From: Clitopilus passeckerianus | Lineage: Eukaryota; Basidiomycota; Agaricomycetes; Agaricales; Entolomataceae | Assembly (NCBI GenBank): GCA_944990035.1 | Contig: CALYLX010000118.1 | Location: 39,186-103,185 of the forward strand | Reading direction: 5' to 3' | DNA length: 64,000 bases | Shown here: positions 24,386 to 37,710 of the stretch, piece after piece | How positions within the stretch are numbered: the stretch's first letter is position 1 | Layout of the letters: each line of letters starts with the position of its first letter | Position numbers and translations under genes: made by a program | Notes under the pieces: generated by a model | Databases searched by the model: none | Told to the model about the DNA's origin: nothing | Seen by the model: only the letters and a program-made list of their open reading frames with translations

Positions 24386-27300
24386 GCTTTGGTGTATCTA
24401 TTCTGTGGATTTAGTAGTAACGGCGTAATTAATACCTGATTTATCTTGTATAATGGATGCTAATATTATGGCAGAATTGATAGGTCAATAAATCATCACT
24501 AGGCGAGAAAAAGGACGAAATTCATTGGAAGCATTTCGAGTTGTACGTGCAAGGGGAGCAATGTAACCCAGAAGCTGGATAACTGCCAGAGCGGGCTAAG
24601 CCTTTTGACTCAGCCTCCTGCTATGCGACACAGAATGAGTTCTCAAGACTAGCGACATATCATTTCCAAAACTTTGCAACCCCTCCGTGAGACCTGCACA
24701 ATGGGAACATACCTTTGATATCAGAATCTGACATTCTCTGATTTACCAGACAACCGTTGACCATGCTTGTATTCTAGAAAGAGACCCCACTCAGTGCTCC
24801 AGCATCAAGAGTTGTAGAACCTCTCGCTTGATCCTTTGCCCAGAGTACCGCCAATCCAAATAGCCGTTGGCTGTATCGGAAAGTCATCTCGGACTTTGCT
24901 ATTCTCACACATGGTCTTGTCTACGTTCCGGCGGCTGCCACGTCCATCACTCACTGAGTGCGGGAAGTGTCTCATATCTATCACGACCGCGTTGAAAATC
25001 TGAACTTGCCAGCCGGCGGTACCAAGTTCGGCCGCCTCAGCTCGTGCTTCCCGAAGACAGGTTCTATCTCGGATTCATGGCATCCATTGGTGACATTGGT
25101 GCATGCGACAAGGCACTTCGGACTGTCCCATCGCCATGCAGGTCCAGACCTTTGTACCCACACAGATGTCATACCTATCATAACTTTGGAGTTAATGTGC
25201 GTTTCGCTCGAAAGGGTTCTGAGTTTCGACGCATCGGGGAAAGAATACATAGTTGTCCCAGATGAATGAAATGAGTATATCAATCTCAGCCAATCATTTC
25301 GCACCCATCATGAACGTTTTCGAAGGGTAGTCAATCTCGAATACGTTCCTCCTGTAGAATACATGTACCTTCCCGGTTCCTATACCAGTGAGATGGCTCG
25401 GAAATACGCCAAATAACCTCTGAACTGCCCCAGCGCTTTCACACGTTCGGTTTGCCAAAGTAAGCCACAGGAAGCCACGACATGTCTTCATTTCACTGGA
25501 ACAGGCCGTAATCTCGGGGATATCAACGCCAGAAGTGTAGACATACTCCATGACATCCATGACCGTGTGTAAAACGGTGAAACGCACACCCATTGACACC
25601 CCATGGCACGTTGGTCAGAAGATGTACGGAAGCTTTTGTCCCATCCTCCAGTCGGGAATGATGAAGGCGTGCTCACGGTACAACCTTCCATTGGATGGAT
25701 GAAGTTAGATATGTACCTTCATGTCGAAGTTCTCTATGGAGAGTGACATCAGTTTTGCGGATGCTCGAAGGACGGCTTTGGATGTACAATAATGATGGAG
25801 CCTGGCTGCCGCGCTGTTCCATATCCGGGTATGGAGTTCAAACGGTGAGCAAAAATTCGATTCTTTTGCATAGCTTCCAACAGACCAATCCTCGTACCCG
25901 CATGGGTCGATGAATGGTCGACATCATGATATGTATTTGGTCATACACTCCACGTATTTGCGCCACAACACTTCCATCCGCCAAGTCTCCTGTGTTCACC
26001 ACCCTCAGCCTCAACCTCATGGCTTCTATCGGCTTCTTTACGTGGTAAATGACGTCGTAGGGGCAATCATTTTATTTTGCTATTTTTACCGTGTGTTGTG
26101 CATGTTCGCGGTGAAGAACAGTCTTGCTAGAATCTTGGCAACCTTCTCAAACAAACACAGGCTTGCTAATCATCCCCTTGAGACTTATCAATGCGCCATT
26201 GCCATGGACATGAGAGGTACCTGCCTTCCTATTGTGGTGGCTGACTGATAAAAGTTTGAATGTATTTTCACTCTTGGGTAAGGCATTCTATTCCGTGACT
26301 TATGGTGAACCTGAGGGCTTCCACTGCCATCACCCTATTCCTGCCTTTCCGGAGCCTAACCTATTCCGTCTCTCTGCCGCATGGCTGTCAATATAGCTAG
26401 GAGCTGAGAAAGCGCGATACCATCTGTCGGGACAGATGTTCCGTCGGCCACCGTAGGAGATGGGAAATACTGCACAAATACGTCTGATCGCTAGGCATGA
26501 TGAATAATGCTCAAGACATCCGACAGTCAGCCTTCTGTATTTTGTGGCCCAGGTATGCAACGACTTAGGGCCAACATTGTTGCCAGCCATGTGCAATTGG
26601 TACTTTCCTGGCATTTTAGACTTTAGCTCCTCGGACCGAGTACCCTCCTAACTCGGATCTAATAGCAGTTATTCCACCACCAAAGTTGACTTTCGCGGGG
26701 TCGTTTCAAAGCCACAAAAGTATCCAGAGGACTGGGTACCGTCGATGCCCTTATCGTGTTTTAGCGGAATTTCTGCAATGTGTGATGTCCGCGCGGCCGA
26801 GGCATTTAGGGTACTTCGTCGGTTATGCCTACCCAGGTCTCACATATCCAATGAGTTGGACTCAAGGTCGCTTGTTTGACGGCGGAAGGGGTGGGCTACT
26901 ATCGACCGTTCATCTTCTAACGCCGTTCGAGCTTCAGGAACTCCTTGCTTCCTCTACTCTCTACATCATGAAACGTACCACCGCCAACTGATAGAGACCA
27001 TCCACATTCATGTTTAATCTAACATCAGCGTTTTCCTTTCACCACCAAACCCTGGAAGATTCTTTCCGGAAGATAGTTATCAGCTGGAACTGCCCGGTGA
27101 CATTGATAGATTGGATCGGCCAGCTGATGGATTGATTGTGCTTGATTCAAACAGATCAGAGCAAAATGAAAGATTCAACCTGTGTCTAGTGCCACTCGAG
27201 TGCCACAACACGCTTTACGATGGAGACTCCAACGGGCGCCATTGCTTAAACAGGAAGTAAAGAAGATCACAATAACCTTCTATTAGTACGATCGTAGCCC

Positions 27301-30300
27301 TCTATTCAGTGGTCGACGATGGATCGGTGTCAAGGAAGGCGAGACGCGGAACGCATACTAGAAGCCTATACCTTCGGGATCTTGCGAGGATCGAATCGAT
27401 ACCACATGTGCATGAACGGTTCGAAGCGGATATCCCAGTGCTAACAATTGCGAATTCGAATGTGCGAGGCCTGGTGTAACTTCAGCGGTATGTGGCGCCC
27501 CAGGGCAATAAACGTCACGAAGAAAATTTGGTATGAAATAGTGATCGTTGTGATTTCTCAGAACTTGAAGCAGATCAACGTCAAACTCTCGCTTGTGGCT
27601 ATGATCAGAACGGAGACAACATCGAAGGCGGCGAGGTCCTATGCCGTTGCAGGGTCACTTGTAGCGTCTTCAGTGCTGAATGTATTGCTCTCGGAACAGT
27701 CGAACAACAGCCAGCATCTTTGGTAATGATCTGATATTACTACTCCCAGAGCTGTCGATATTCGAAGTGGATTGATCACTTCGGACCTATCGGCTATTTG
27801 ACACTGACAGAAGAAGCCGCCTCGACGTGGACTTTGTGCGTGCATGAGGTCCAGCCAAGTTACACGCGTGCACAGATTGCACTATCATCACCGAGTCTGA
27901 TATTCTGGAAGCAGAGTGCGGTAGGTGATAGACCTCCGAAGCCTGATCATCCTGCCTTCATTCCCATGGTGGCACAAGTGGACTCCGACGTAATATCTGT
28001 AAAGGGCTGCTTGAACCTTCGTTACCTGGCTTAATGTCAGGAAACCAATCTTACCTGAGTATGGAACGACGTTCACAATGCAAAGCTGCTTATGTCTAGA
28101 AGGCCACCCTGTCCCCAGATATGCGTCGCGTTTACAGTCAGCATACAGTCATTAAATTAGTGTAAGAGAGGCGGAGACGCCCCAGAAAGGCGAACGTCGG
28201 CATCCCGGTTGGCGCTCTCAATCGCAAAGTGAATAATATTTGATGCCTAATGTATACCTAGGAGGGGTAAAAATAGCAGTATGTATCCTGGACAGATGCA
28301 GCCTGGGTACGAGTGCTGCGGCCATCCTCGGACGTACATGGATCGATGGAATGCTGTAATACAATCAGTTGTAAGTAACCCATTTCTAGGTGATTGCAGA
28401 AAAGAGGGTGCGATGTAAGAGTTGGTTTCTGGGCTTAATCTGGTGAATGGGATAAAAGTCCCCCATGCGCAGCGTGCCGTGTCGGCATAAGATAGGCTAC
28501 GTTCAAAGCTGTACGATGTTTGCCTAGTTTGAGAACAATGCGGAGTCAGAAATCACATTTCAAGCGAGAATCTTTGTCAAATGTCGTAAATGACCTGAAA
28601 TGAATTTCCTTGAAGATAACCTAGGAATACATCAAGCAGTATGATCGGGAAGTGCACAAGCATAGCACAAATGGTGTGTCTTCGAAGAGATGTCGTAAGA
28701 TCTATGATCCACGGCGGCCTTCAAACCTTTCTGAATGGATCTTCCTTGCCTCTGGCGTCTATCTGTTCGTGATTCTGGCTGAAGGTATGATAGGCATGGT
28801 GCGATAACTTTCTGGACCAACTGGATTTACGTGAGCCTCCAAACATGTGGCGACTCACAAGAGCGACCACGAAGGCCAAGAGGTGTACGTGGTGATTGGC
28901 GGCTGGTAAGATGACTGGGAGTATGGAAGCAGACGACAGGCATGAGCAGTAGTGAAACTACTTGATCCGCGTCTGACCTAGGTAAACAAGCTCGCTAAAG
29001 GTCGGACTAAGAGTTTGCAATCCACGTAGATAGCTTTCGCGATCAGAGATAGACTGCTCGAGAGCAAGGTCGGGTTAAGGCCTAGAAAGGGACTCCGGCA
29101 GTCATCACAGCGGAAGCATTTCTGCAATCATCAGTGTTCTGAACTCTCGCGGGATGATCAGAAGTAAGATGAAGTCTGGAACGACATTCGGGAAAGTCGA
29201 CGGAGAAAGATTGAAATACATAGGTATGTCGTCATAGCCATTGAGCGAGGCCTTAAACGCGTCCGCTTCGATAAAGTCTCGCGGGAAGCAAATACACCAA
29301 AGGACATGAACGAGATGTGGCCTCTGAAAGGTCCCGATGGAGTTGAGGCCTCCTATGTCCAGATACGATACCCTCTTGGTAAGTACCTTCTAAAGAGATG
29401 TGTTAGCCAAATAAGCCTCTCATGATAATTGCAATGGAAAGATAGATGCACGATAACATGTGAACGAAAGAGGTAGCCTGGGCGTAGAGATAGAAGCTTC
29501 ACTGATTAAACATAGAAAGGGGCAGAAAGCTCACCTGATAGAATGGGAACGGCTAGTGGCCGCCAACGCCATCACAACCGGTGCGACGAGCGGCTTCTAC
29601 TGAATGATACAAGTTGGGGTTCTTTGGACAATGATGTAGGTGGATACATGTGGTGCCCTGTCACTGCTAGAAATTCTTCCCGGGTTACCTTGGCTGGAAT
29701 GTGTCATCGTCGCAGCAAATTATCCCACCCTATGCGTGATGCGGCTTCCAGACTTTTGGGCAAAGAGATGAATTGTTCGGGTCGGGCTATCAAGCGTTGG
29801 AGCTGAATAGCGTCATAACTTGTCGGCAGTCTTGATAGCAGGAAAGGGTTAATTCAAGTTTGACAAGGGCCAGGGAAAGACGGGAAATCGGCCAATGATT
29901 TAAAGTGAGTTCAGATCGCAGGGTGTAATGTAAGGATAGTGCTGTTGTGGCGGCCAAGGTTGCTTATGACGATGTTCTTTGATTGTGGGCGACCACGAAA
30001 AATCGATGCGATGCAGCCGTAATTTGATCACCGCATCCCTTATTTTGGAAAGAGGAGTAACTCCTCCTTCGAGTTGCTGATCGACACTTTACGGAACTGA
30101 AAATTTTAACTGGTCTCGAGAATTGCAATCGACTTTAAGGCGGTCGAACGAGTGAAGGTACGAGATCAGCCCAGACTCACTCAGGCTATGCAGAGAGTAT
30201 TGTCAAAAAGACTGATTACAATGATTGAAACATTACCGGTGACCGGTGAATTTTGAGAGACCTGTAAATGAATGAACAGGCAGGGGTGAGGGAGGGCTGG

Positions 30301-31179
30301 CTTAGGCGACGACCCCCTGTTTCCTTTGGAATCGTTTGGGTTGAAAGAGGAGTCAGCACGACAGATCGTGGGAGGTGAGGGTGATCAATAGATGTGTGAC
30401 GGCCATTGTGACCTACAGTTAATACAAAGTCTCCAACATTGAGCCGGGAAAGGATGTGCGCGTGCCTGCCTAAAGGTTACATGTAGAGATGAAAAAAGGC
30501 GAGATTTACGGGCGATGACGCATAGGCACCGAAAGGGATATACGTTCTACGCGCCTGGGGGAGGCGGGCTGGGACTGAAAGGATTTGTGGCGGAGTTGAA
30601 CGACAAGATTGATTGTAGTTGGATGTGTGTGCAGGCCAAATAAAACAGAAATCTGAGATGTACAGTGGGAAAAGGAAACCAACACATCAGGCGGACAATG
30701 GCAAATTTGGGCATTGAAGCGAGAGAACATAGAAATGATATCAGGAAGAAAAGAATCTTCGCTCGGATAACTATGGGCAACGGTACGGGGTCGAGAATGG
30801 GCGTTACCGCGCATAACACCGGAAGAAAGTGTGAAGAGTGACAGAGGCAATGAGCGAACGCCACGAAGAGGTTTGCCTAGAACCGTCTCAGCTTATCCTC
30901 ACTGCGGCGACAGGGAGGCACCGAGATGTACGGTCCAGTGGAACCCTGGGGAAAAGAACTGGAAGAGTTGTGACTTGTTTATACAGTATTTTTACGCACA
31001 AACACAAGATAGATCGGCGATGAGATCTGATCCCCTTTGGATAACAAGCCATTTCGGTAGAGGCTGGTTATAAGAACCCACCGCCTGGAGGCAACCGACG
31101 CGAACTGTATCGCTCTACCCTCCCTTCCCCCCACTATACTCAACGACGTCCACGGCCCCAACTACAAATACAAACTAAG
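24386..31179. other. 6.8-kb gene-poor interval
   Basis: No frame here combines a plausible start, splice sites and a recognisable domain. Open frames on both strands reach at most about 110 codons (for example 24958-25269 plus, 25294-25599 minus, 25910-26248 plus, 26686-26991 plus, 27448-28034 plus, 30506-30864 minus). A minus-strand stretch at 25840-26020 (VVNTGDLADGSVVAQIRGV) faintly resembles the cofactor-binding part of a short-chain reductase, but nothing around it supports that. The interval reads like old, mutated sequence; I annotate no gene. Confidence 0.45.
31067..31074 (+). promoter_or_regulatory. candidate TATA element before Ecl1-like gene
   Basis: GGTTATAAGAAC lies about 110 nt before the ATG at 31180, with pyrimidine-rich sequence (CTACCCTCCCTTCCCC) between, a common arrangement in fungal promoters. 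Inferred from position only. Confidence 0.3.
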
Positions 31180-32101
31180 ATGGACGTTAACTGGTGTTTG
31201 AACTGCGAATGCTCATTTGTACGTTCCCCTCCTCCTTTATTCCCCTTCAATGTTTTCTGACTTTTATTCGGCAGGAGGGCACTGGCCCCTATTGCTCTCG
31301 TCGCTGCGAGCCACCACGACCTTCAGGCTCTACCTACTCAAGCACGTCTGCCGCGTCTAGCAGCCAATATTACGAAGACGAGGACATTATCTACCACCAG
31401 GTCGATGAGGCTTCGAGCCAATCATCATGGATCGGAAAAGGCGAGGCCGGCATCCGTGCATGGGCTGCATCTGTGGCGCCTTCCAGCCCAGCCTCGTCCT
31501 CTGCTGCTTCCTCCGCCTCTTCTTCTCGCTACTCTTCTAGATATTCGTCACCAGTTGCCTCGACGAGTCGGCTACCCAAGTTGATCCAGGCTCACCGGCG
31601 GCCTGGTCCACCGGCTCTAGGCATATCTACATCACGCCCGTCACTTCCCTCGCCGTCACGGCCCATCCTCACCCCACTGCAGACGATGCATACCTCTGAT
31701 GGCCACATCGTTGGTACCTTTAGCACAGGAAACCTTTCAATAGCCTCTGGCGCTACCGAATCATCTCTCGCCACCCCGGTCTCTGCCTCCCCGCACATCC
31801 CATCCCTTGCAAAAAATCTTCCATGTTTTCTGCATTGACCTCCCATGTTCGCTCTCTCGTTTCTACTCCATCGTCAGCCGTTCCTGTCTCACGGCACCAA
31901 ACGAAGCAGTTGGACTCCGATCCATTGACGAGGACTTCTGAAGTCGTCGATGTTTCCAGCTCTGACATTGACGACGCAGGAGAGCTGACATGGCAGTATT
32001 CTGGCACTACCGTCGTCGTCGATGGACCTAACTCCGCCCGAAAGCTCTCCGATCTGCCACCACACTCTAGACTCACTGGCCGTAACTTATCACGAGCATG
32101 A
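31180..32101 (+). CDS. Ecl1-like small zinc protein, Ser-rich, with one frame break
   Basis: Exon 1 (31180-31218) encodes MDVNWCLNCECSF; a 56-nt intron follows; exon 2 starts at 31275 with EGTGPYCSRRCE. The resulting C-x2-C ... C-x3-C motif at the extreme N-terminus resembles the Ecl1 family of fungal life-span regulators, small zinc-binding nuclear proteins. The rest is a long Ser/Ala/Pro-rich region (residues about 40-210), then DVSSSDIDDAGELTWQYSGT and a basic end. The frame stops early (31836-31838) unless one base is added to, or re-read in, the A6 run at 31811-31816; the next frame then stays open to 32101 with similar Ser-rich composition. A missing A is the likely explanation. Function inferred; the Cys motif is seen. 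Confidence 0.6.
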
Positions 32102-35100
32102 AAACCTCGTCTTTATTCGCAACATCCCACCATAGAGATTCCCGGATCCCATGCATTCTTGTCTCGCCCCAAGCGAGTTGTACTTATACATATCACGCCT
32201 ACATTCTCACATTTTATGACAGCCATCGCAAACAAAAATTGCTCCCGCCTTCTCGACGCCTTTCCATTCTATCGGACTTCCCTTGGGAACGTTGTTTCTT
32301 TCCTTTGTTCTTCGAGTGCAGATATTTTGCCACGCTTTCCATACCACTTCGTTCCATTCCATACCCGTCACCCGAAAACGTCACCTCCTTCCGCTTTCTG
32401 ATCTGCCCTTCCCTCTCGCAATTCCTACCGCTTTCGCAGGCTGCCATTCCCCACGCTGCATCCATTTTATTTACCATAGATACAATGGGCTCAACATTTT
32501 GGCCCAGACTTACACCCACACCTATATACCTACTCGGTGTTTCTGTACAGTATCCTCACGACATGCATTGTACTCGTATCTGCTCCCTTCTCGAAGGGCT
32601 TCTAACTTTTAATATGACCATGTACCTTGATACTCATTTGCACACTGCAATACACTCCGCATCTCAATATTCTCACAATGTCTGACCTTCTCGTCGTGAT
32701 AAATGAAAGGGAAATTTTTGTCAACTTGTGCTTGTGGGGTAGGCGGAGGAGACTTTGCTGGCTTCCTAGATAATACTAGTACACTCCCGTGGGAAGACAC
32801 GTTGGGGGAATGCTTCCTGCCTTTCTGGACAGCAGTAAATCGAAATCTGATGGACAGAATGGGCTCCTTTCATCATGTCGGAATTCTGCGAGGATGATTT
32901 TACTCTGCTCCGCCGGAATGCCTTCCACTGCCTGTTCTCTGGCATGCACCAACACAACTGTACACACAGAGAACCAATAACGCGAAGACTTCACGTACAT
33001 CTGCTGACGTAGCTGTGGACTTGGCCCGTTCTACGAGCTCCCTCCAAGCCATCTTTCATCGTCAGGTCCTGATTTCGGACAGCTCTGCTGAAGTCCCTGA
33101 GGGACGAAATCTCACCGTGCTGTTCTTCTATACGTGGTTGTACATCGAGTGTACTTGCTATTAAAGCTTTGGCTACTGTCACGGCGGACAGGCGTTGAAA
33201 ACTGCTCAGCACTCAAGTTTGTCATTTGGGTTGACGAGACTCGGTTAACCCTTGGTGACTTAAGAGCATTGACCCTCTGGACCCTCGTAGATCATGCTGC
33301 GTTATCTGAACTTCGGAGGAGCGAGGTGCTTTTGGCCGTGGCTCAGAGTCCTCCATAATAGATGTCTTTGGATTCAACCTTCGTCTCCGAGTCTTCACAA
33401 TTCAACACATGGCCTGTCTTGATTTGGGTTTGCATGCCCCGATGTTTCCACATTATCTATGTGATTGAAAGAGGCCAAATCCCCGCAACTTCCAAGCTAT
33501 CGTGCTAGCTCTCCGTCCGCCCTTGGGCAGTTCTCCGAGAGCCCCTACTAGGCCGATAGGATGATCTTCATCGCACTATGTCCCTCTGATGCGCTGACCT
33601 ACCGGCAGCCGTGCACACCAGCTACATAGAAGGCAGACCCCGAAGAACAAATAAGATGCAGATAGACAGGTTACCCTGCGTGAGCGATGACTTAGGCTCG
33701 CCAATATTTGGGCTGCAGATTACTCTTTCTGGAAATGGCGATCAAAGTGCCTTTGCATTCTGTATGACAACCAGTCAAAAGAACTTGCAGAAGCATATGC
33801 TTTCTGCTGTTCTGGAATGCAATTTTTTATTTGATGCCCGATCCAAGGCAGATATTGAATCGTCAGGCACTGTTATCATCCGGCGACTTCACCTATGTTT
33901 GTGTCGGGGACATGCCAATGACCTCTGGCTATACAAGCACAATCGCTGAAATTGGTCGGGCGGGGTGCATGAGAGACTTTACTGAATGGAAATATGTTGT
34001 GACGCCCGACGGCGTGTGGTCGAGCACTTGACTGTGGGAGAGGCGGCCCCGTTCGTTCTGTACTGGCATGTACTTACTGTGCTTTTTCCCTCAGCGAAAG
34101 GTGGCTGGCCACATGCCTCGAACCGAGCTTGGGCCGCCGTTCGTTTTGGATGAGGTGGCTCTATCTATAGAACCTGAGGTGGCCACTGGCATCACTTCAG
34201 TTAGAGGACCTCAACTCCACGAGATTTGTTGGCAACACAATTCCGAAACGATAACTACACAGAACTACGTTCATATCTCCGTAATTGTACTAGGCTTGAC
34301 TGGATGCTATTTCATCAGACACTACCAAAGTTATCAAGAGAAGTAAATTTGGGCCAAACCTCCTGTTCACTGAACTCGTGATGAGGCAAACTTTGACAGC
34401 TTGGTGTCCTCTACTTCCCAGAGGAACATGTGCCTGGGTCGTGATCTATCTCTGGCATATACGTTCTTCTAGTATTCAGCGCATAAGTCGGGCAAATTTT
34501 TGGGAGCTTCCAGAATTTTGTTAACCCTTGGTGTACGCTCGAGCCTTGGCTTGACCACACTCAACCGTAATGATCAAAAGTTGTACGTAACACTCAAGTG
34601 ATTTAGCTCGACGGCTGGCGTCCTGCTCAGCGGGAGCGAATGCAAAGCTGAATAACCGGCCGCCCACAGGTCGGTGAATTGCGAAGGCGCATCCGAGTCG
34701 AGAAGTGTGTTTGACGCCAATTAGGCACGTCTATCAATGCCAATTAGTCACCGGGCGTTGGAATTCACCGAATGGTTCGAAAGGGCCGGACACCACTGGG
34801 GGTGAAAGAGAGGTAGAGCGGAGAGAAGCTCTCGGCCTTCCTTGACTGAAAAGCAGAAGATACCTGGCATGGTCTGTTCACACAGATAAAAGGGCACTTC
34901 CCCTGTCGCAATTACGCAGCATATCTAAGAACTTCCATCTAATTTTGGACTATTCAGGGATGCCAGGTAGGCTCACTTTCCAGAAACGGCGACGAATAGG
35001 TAGAAGTCAATTGACATTTAATGGGTTAGCTTTCACACCCCTGTATCACCTCAGTTTGCTCCAAGAAAGGCTTGAAATCGCCGGTATTCCGATGGTTGGA

Positions 35101-36450
35101 AGAGGTTGAAACCAAGCGAACTGACTCCGCACCTGAAGTTCAACGAAAATAAGACACCGGAGCTTCCATCTCTATTCAACCCTAGCAAATAAATACAGCC
35201 GATAGGCTGGAAGTGAGGCCGCCAAGGTCTTTCGTGATACACCTCAGCCCAACCATCTAAAGGAACTGGGAGATCTTGACACGAGTTTCATCACCAAATA
35301 GAGGTACAGGACAACGACCCTGAAGAGCATGATCACGATGAATCTATGTGCGGTTGCCTAAATTTGTGACTTCTCCGAGAGTTGGATTATGTACTATGTC
35401 GTCCATTACCAACACCGAACGCGAGACCGAACGTGTCACTCAGGCGCAAAACTTCATCATAAACATGGCATATCGCTCTGGACCAGATAAGGAAGATTGC
35501 CTAACAAAGCCTAGCCTCTAGATATGATTCAGCTAAGAGACATTGTCACCAGGGATTCAAGAAGCTATTAGTGGATTCGGCCAATTGCGAGAGGAACCGC
35601 TTGGGTCCCAGAGAAGAGTTATCTCACCCCTTGGCGTATTAGGTTCCGACCGAGTTCGCTAGGTTCAACGTTGTGGATATCGTTAAGATAACCGTTGTCC
35701 ACCGATAGGGTCATTTTTGGAGTCCAGTAAGAATCAGCAAACGATAGAAAGTCCCCTGCAGGTCATTTCATGTGCCAGTGTGGGCGCCAGGCCACCAAAG
35801 CCATTCGTGACCCGCTCGCTGAGGGAAAGTGTCTCCTAGTCTTGGAATTGATGAAGTATCTACATCAAAATTAAAGTTGTGTAACGTCGCGTCAGAACGC
35901 TGGAGACCGGCCACTAAATAATCAGTTCTTAGTGGTTACCGAAATGACAGGACTTGCCCTGAAAGGCTGCTCAGCTGAACGGAAACTGGCGGCGCCATCA
36001 TCATTCATCATTCAAGACCCACAATCGCTAACAGTTCGAGTACATGGCACGAAGGGGTAATTCGGAAACGAGGGCGATGGCCCGGATACCGAACTATACG
36101 GTGCGAGCGTAATCAAGGGTTTGGCAGAACGTCGAAAAATAAGTCATCAGTCTTGAGATATATTCTCACAACACTAGCCTTACATTCAGAACATGATATC
36201 ATCTCATTCCATCGCTAACAACTGATAACGGGAACTTGCCTACTAGGCTTGTACGGCGGTTGTACGCCGGGTAGTACATGTCCAGGGCGTGTCCAATGCG
36301 ACAGCGCTGATGCACCCGTGCTGGAGACATTTTTGATACAACAAAACAAAGAGGTGACATGTTAGGATACAGATGTGAATGTTTACTGCGGGGGCCGGAA
36401 GCTAAAAGAGCGAATAGTCAGACGCAAGGATCCCTGAAATCTTCAGAACC
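32102..36450. other. 4.3-kb gene-poor interval
   Basis: The first 600 bases after the Ecl1-like stop are pyrimidine-rich and probably include its 3' UTR. Beyond that only short overlapping frames are present (for example 33611-33949 and 34068-34346, plus) with no motif. I see no tRNA, transposon end or conserved domain. Confidence 0.45.
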
Positions 36451-37125
36451 TTACCCAGGAGGGGGCCCGCCGAAACCTGGCGGACCTTGACCAGGTGGGA
36501 ATGGCATCCCTGGCATGCCGGGAGGAGGCTGGAACCCTGGGGGAGGACCAGGCATACCAGGTGGCGCAAATGGCATGGGTGGACGAGCAAAAGCAGGAGG
36601 TCCGCCTGGATAGTATGATCAGAGCCAACTGGGTGGAGAGGCATCTCACGGCTTACCTGGAGGCATCATGCCCATTCCTCGACCTGCAGGTACACCACGA
36701 CCAGGTCCAAATGGCAGCTGATATGAAGTCAGTCATTGTTAATCTAAAGATCAAATACATTGCTCACTGCATTCTTCTTGTCTTCGTCGACGACCGGGGA
36801 GGGCCTTCGACGCTTAAACTGACGACTGCCTCCCCGCAAGATCACAAGACCCAGCGTCCGTTTGATCTCTTGCTCTGGTTGTGGCTCCTCCCAGCCTTTT
36901 TCTTGGGTCTAACCTTCCTGAACTCTTCACAATCGGCAAGGACCAAGTTCATATGTCGGTCGAAAGCAAGCATTTGGCCAGTTAACGCGCGTCCATCGTT
37001 GATCGTAACTTTGAGCCTCCAGTTGATGAGGCTCAACATCTTTCCGCCTTTCGATTTCGGGGGCGGCTATATGATACTATTGCATCAATAAAAGGCTCCC
37101 TGAGGAATGAGAAATCACGAACCAT
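36451..37125 (-). CDS. small nuclear ribonucleoprotein SmB (three apparent 1-base deletions)
   Basis: Core spliceosome protein of the heptameric Sm ring on U1, U2, U4 and U5 snRNAs. The first exon is just the ATG at 37125-37123; the intron ends at 37077, and exon 2 gives PPPKSKGGKMLSLINWRLKV, TINDGRALTGQMLAFDRHMN and LVLADCEEFRKVRPKKKAG (Sm1 motif). The Sm2 part (KRTLGLVILRG, VVSLSVEGPP, VVDEDKKNA) can only be read if one base is restored in each of three runs: 36890-36892, 36832-36835 and 36796-36799. Two further exons encode the Gly/Arg hinge (GPGRGVPAGRGMGMMPPG) and a Pro/Gly/Met-rich tail (FAPPGMPGPPPGF) to TAA at 36453-36451. The tail matches SmB rather than SmN or SmD. The protein is essential, so assembly error is more likely than loss. 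Confidence 0.88.
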
Positions 37126-37710
37126 GATTAACACGATAGACTTGAAGGGTACGGTGACTGGTTGAGTCGAAGAGACTGGAAATTTCAACAAACAAGTACA
37201 AAGCACGTCTCGCAGGATGGAGCACCGCCATCGGCAATAAGCACGTTCATCTTCAAGTTGGCGTCTGACCAGAGCCTAGGTCTTTGGAATCACATTAACT
37301 CTCTGCAGGCTGGTATAGATATACATTGGCAGATTCCACGAAATCTCGGCCGGTGCTTACAGGGAAGGTGTGCAGCATCGGCCTTCGGTTACTAAGGCTG
37401 TACAACCCGAAAACATCTGCTTTCACCATTGCCAGAACAGGAGAGAACCGTTGACATCGCTGACAGATTCGCTCCTGTACCCTCGGTTCATAGTCTTTGC
37501 GCACCATCTTGCGGCGGCAACCGGGAGGCAGCCAATCTATATAAGGGGAAGTGTCGAAGTGTCGAACACCGCCATTCTACAGTTTCTCCACACTCTCTTG
37601 AGATCCATAATATATTTCTCAACCTTCGGCGATGAGTAGTCTGAATACCAAGTTTACCCGGCTCATGGGTCTGTACGCGAATACATTTCATTGAGTCTCG
37701 CACTCTTACA
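37126..37710. promoter_or_regulatory. shared divergent promoter region, SmB and nitronate monooxygenase
   Basis: This 585-bp stretch separates two head-to-head start codons (37125 minus, 37711 plus), so it must hold both promoters. Short open frames inside it have no motifs. I could not single out a TATA box. Confidence 0.5.

Noticed and set aside
24958..28034. Series of 60-110-codon frames on both strands, considered as a split gene such as a reductase
   Set aside because: Frames overlap on both strands, splice sites do not join them, and the only weak resemblance (25840-26020 minus) is too short to support a gene.
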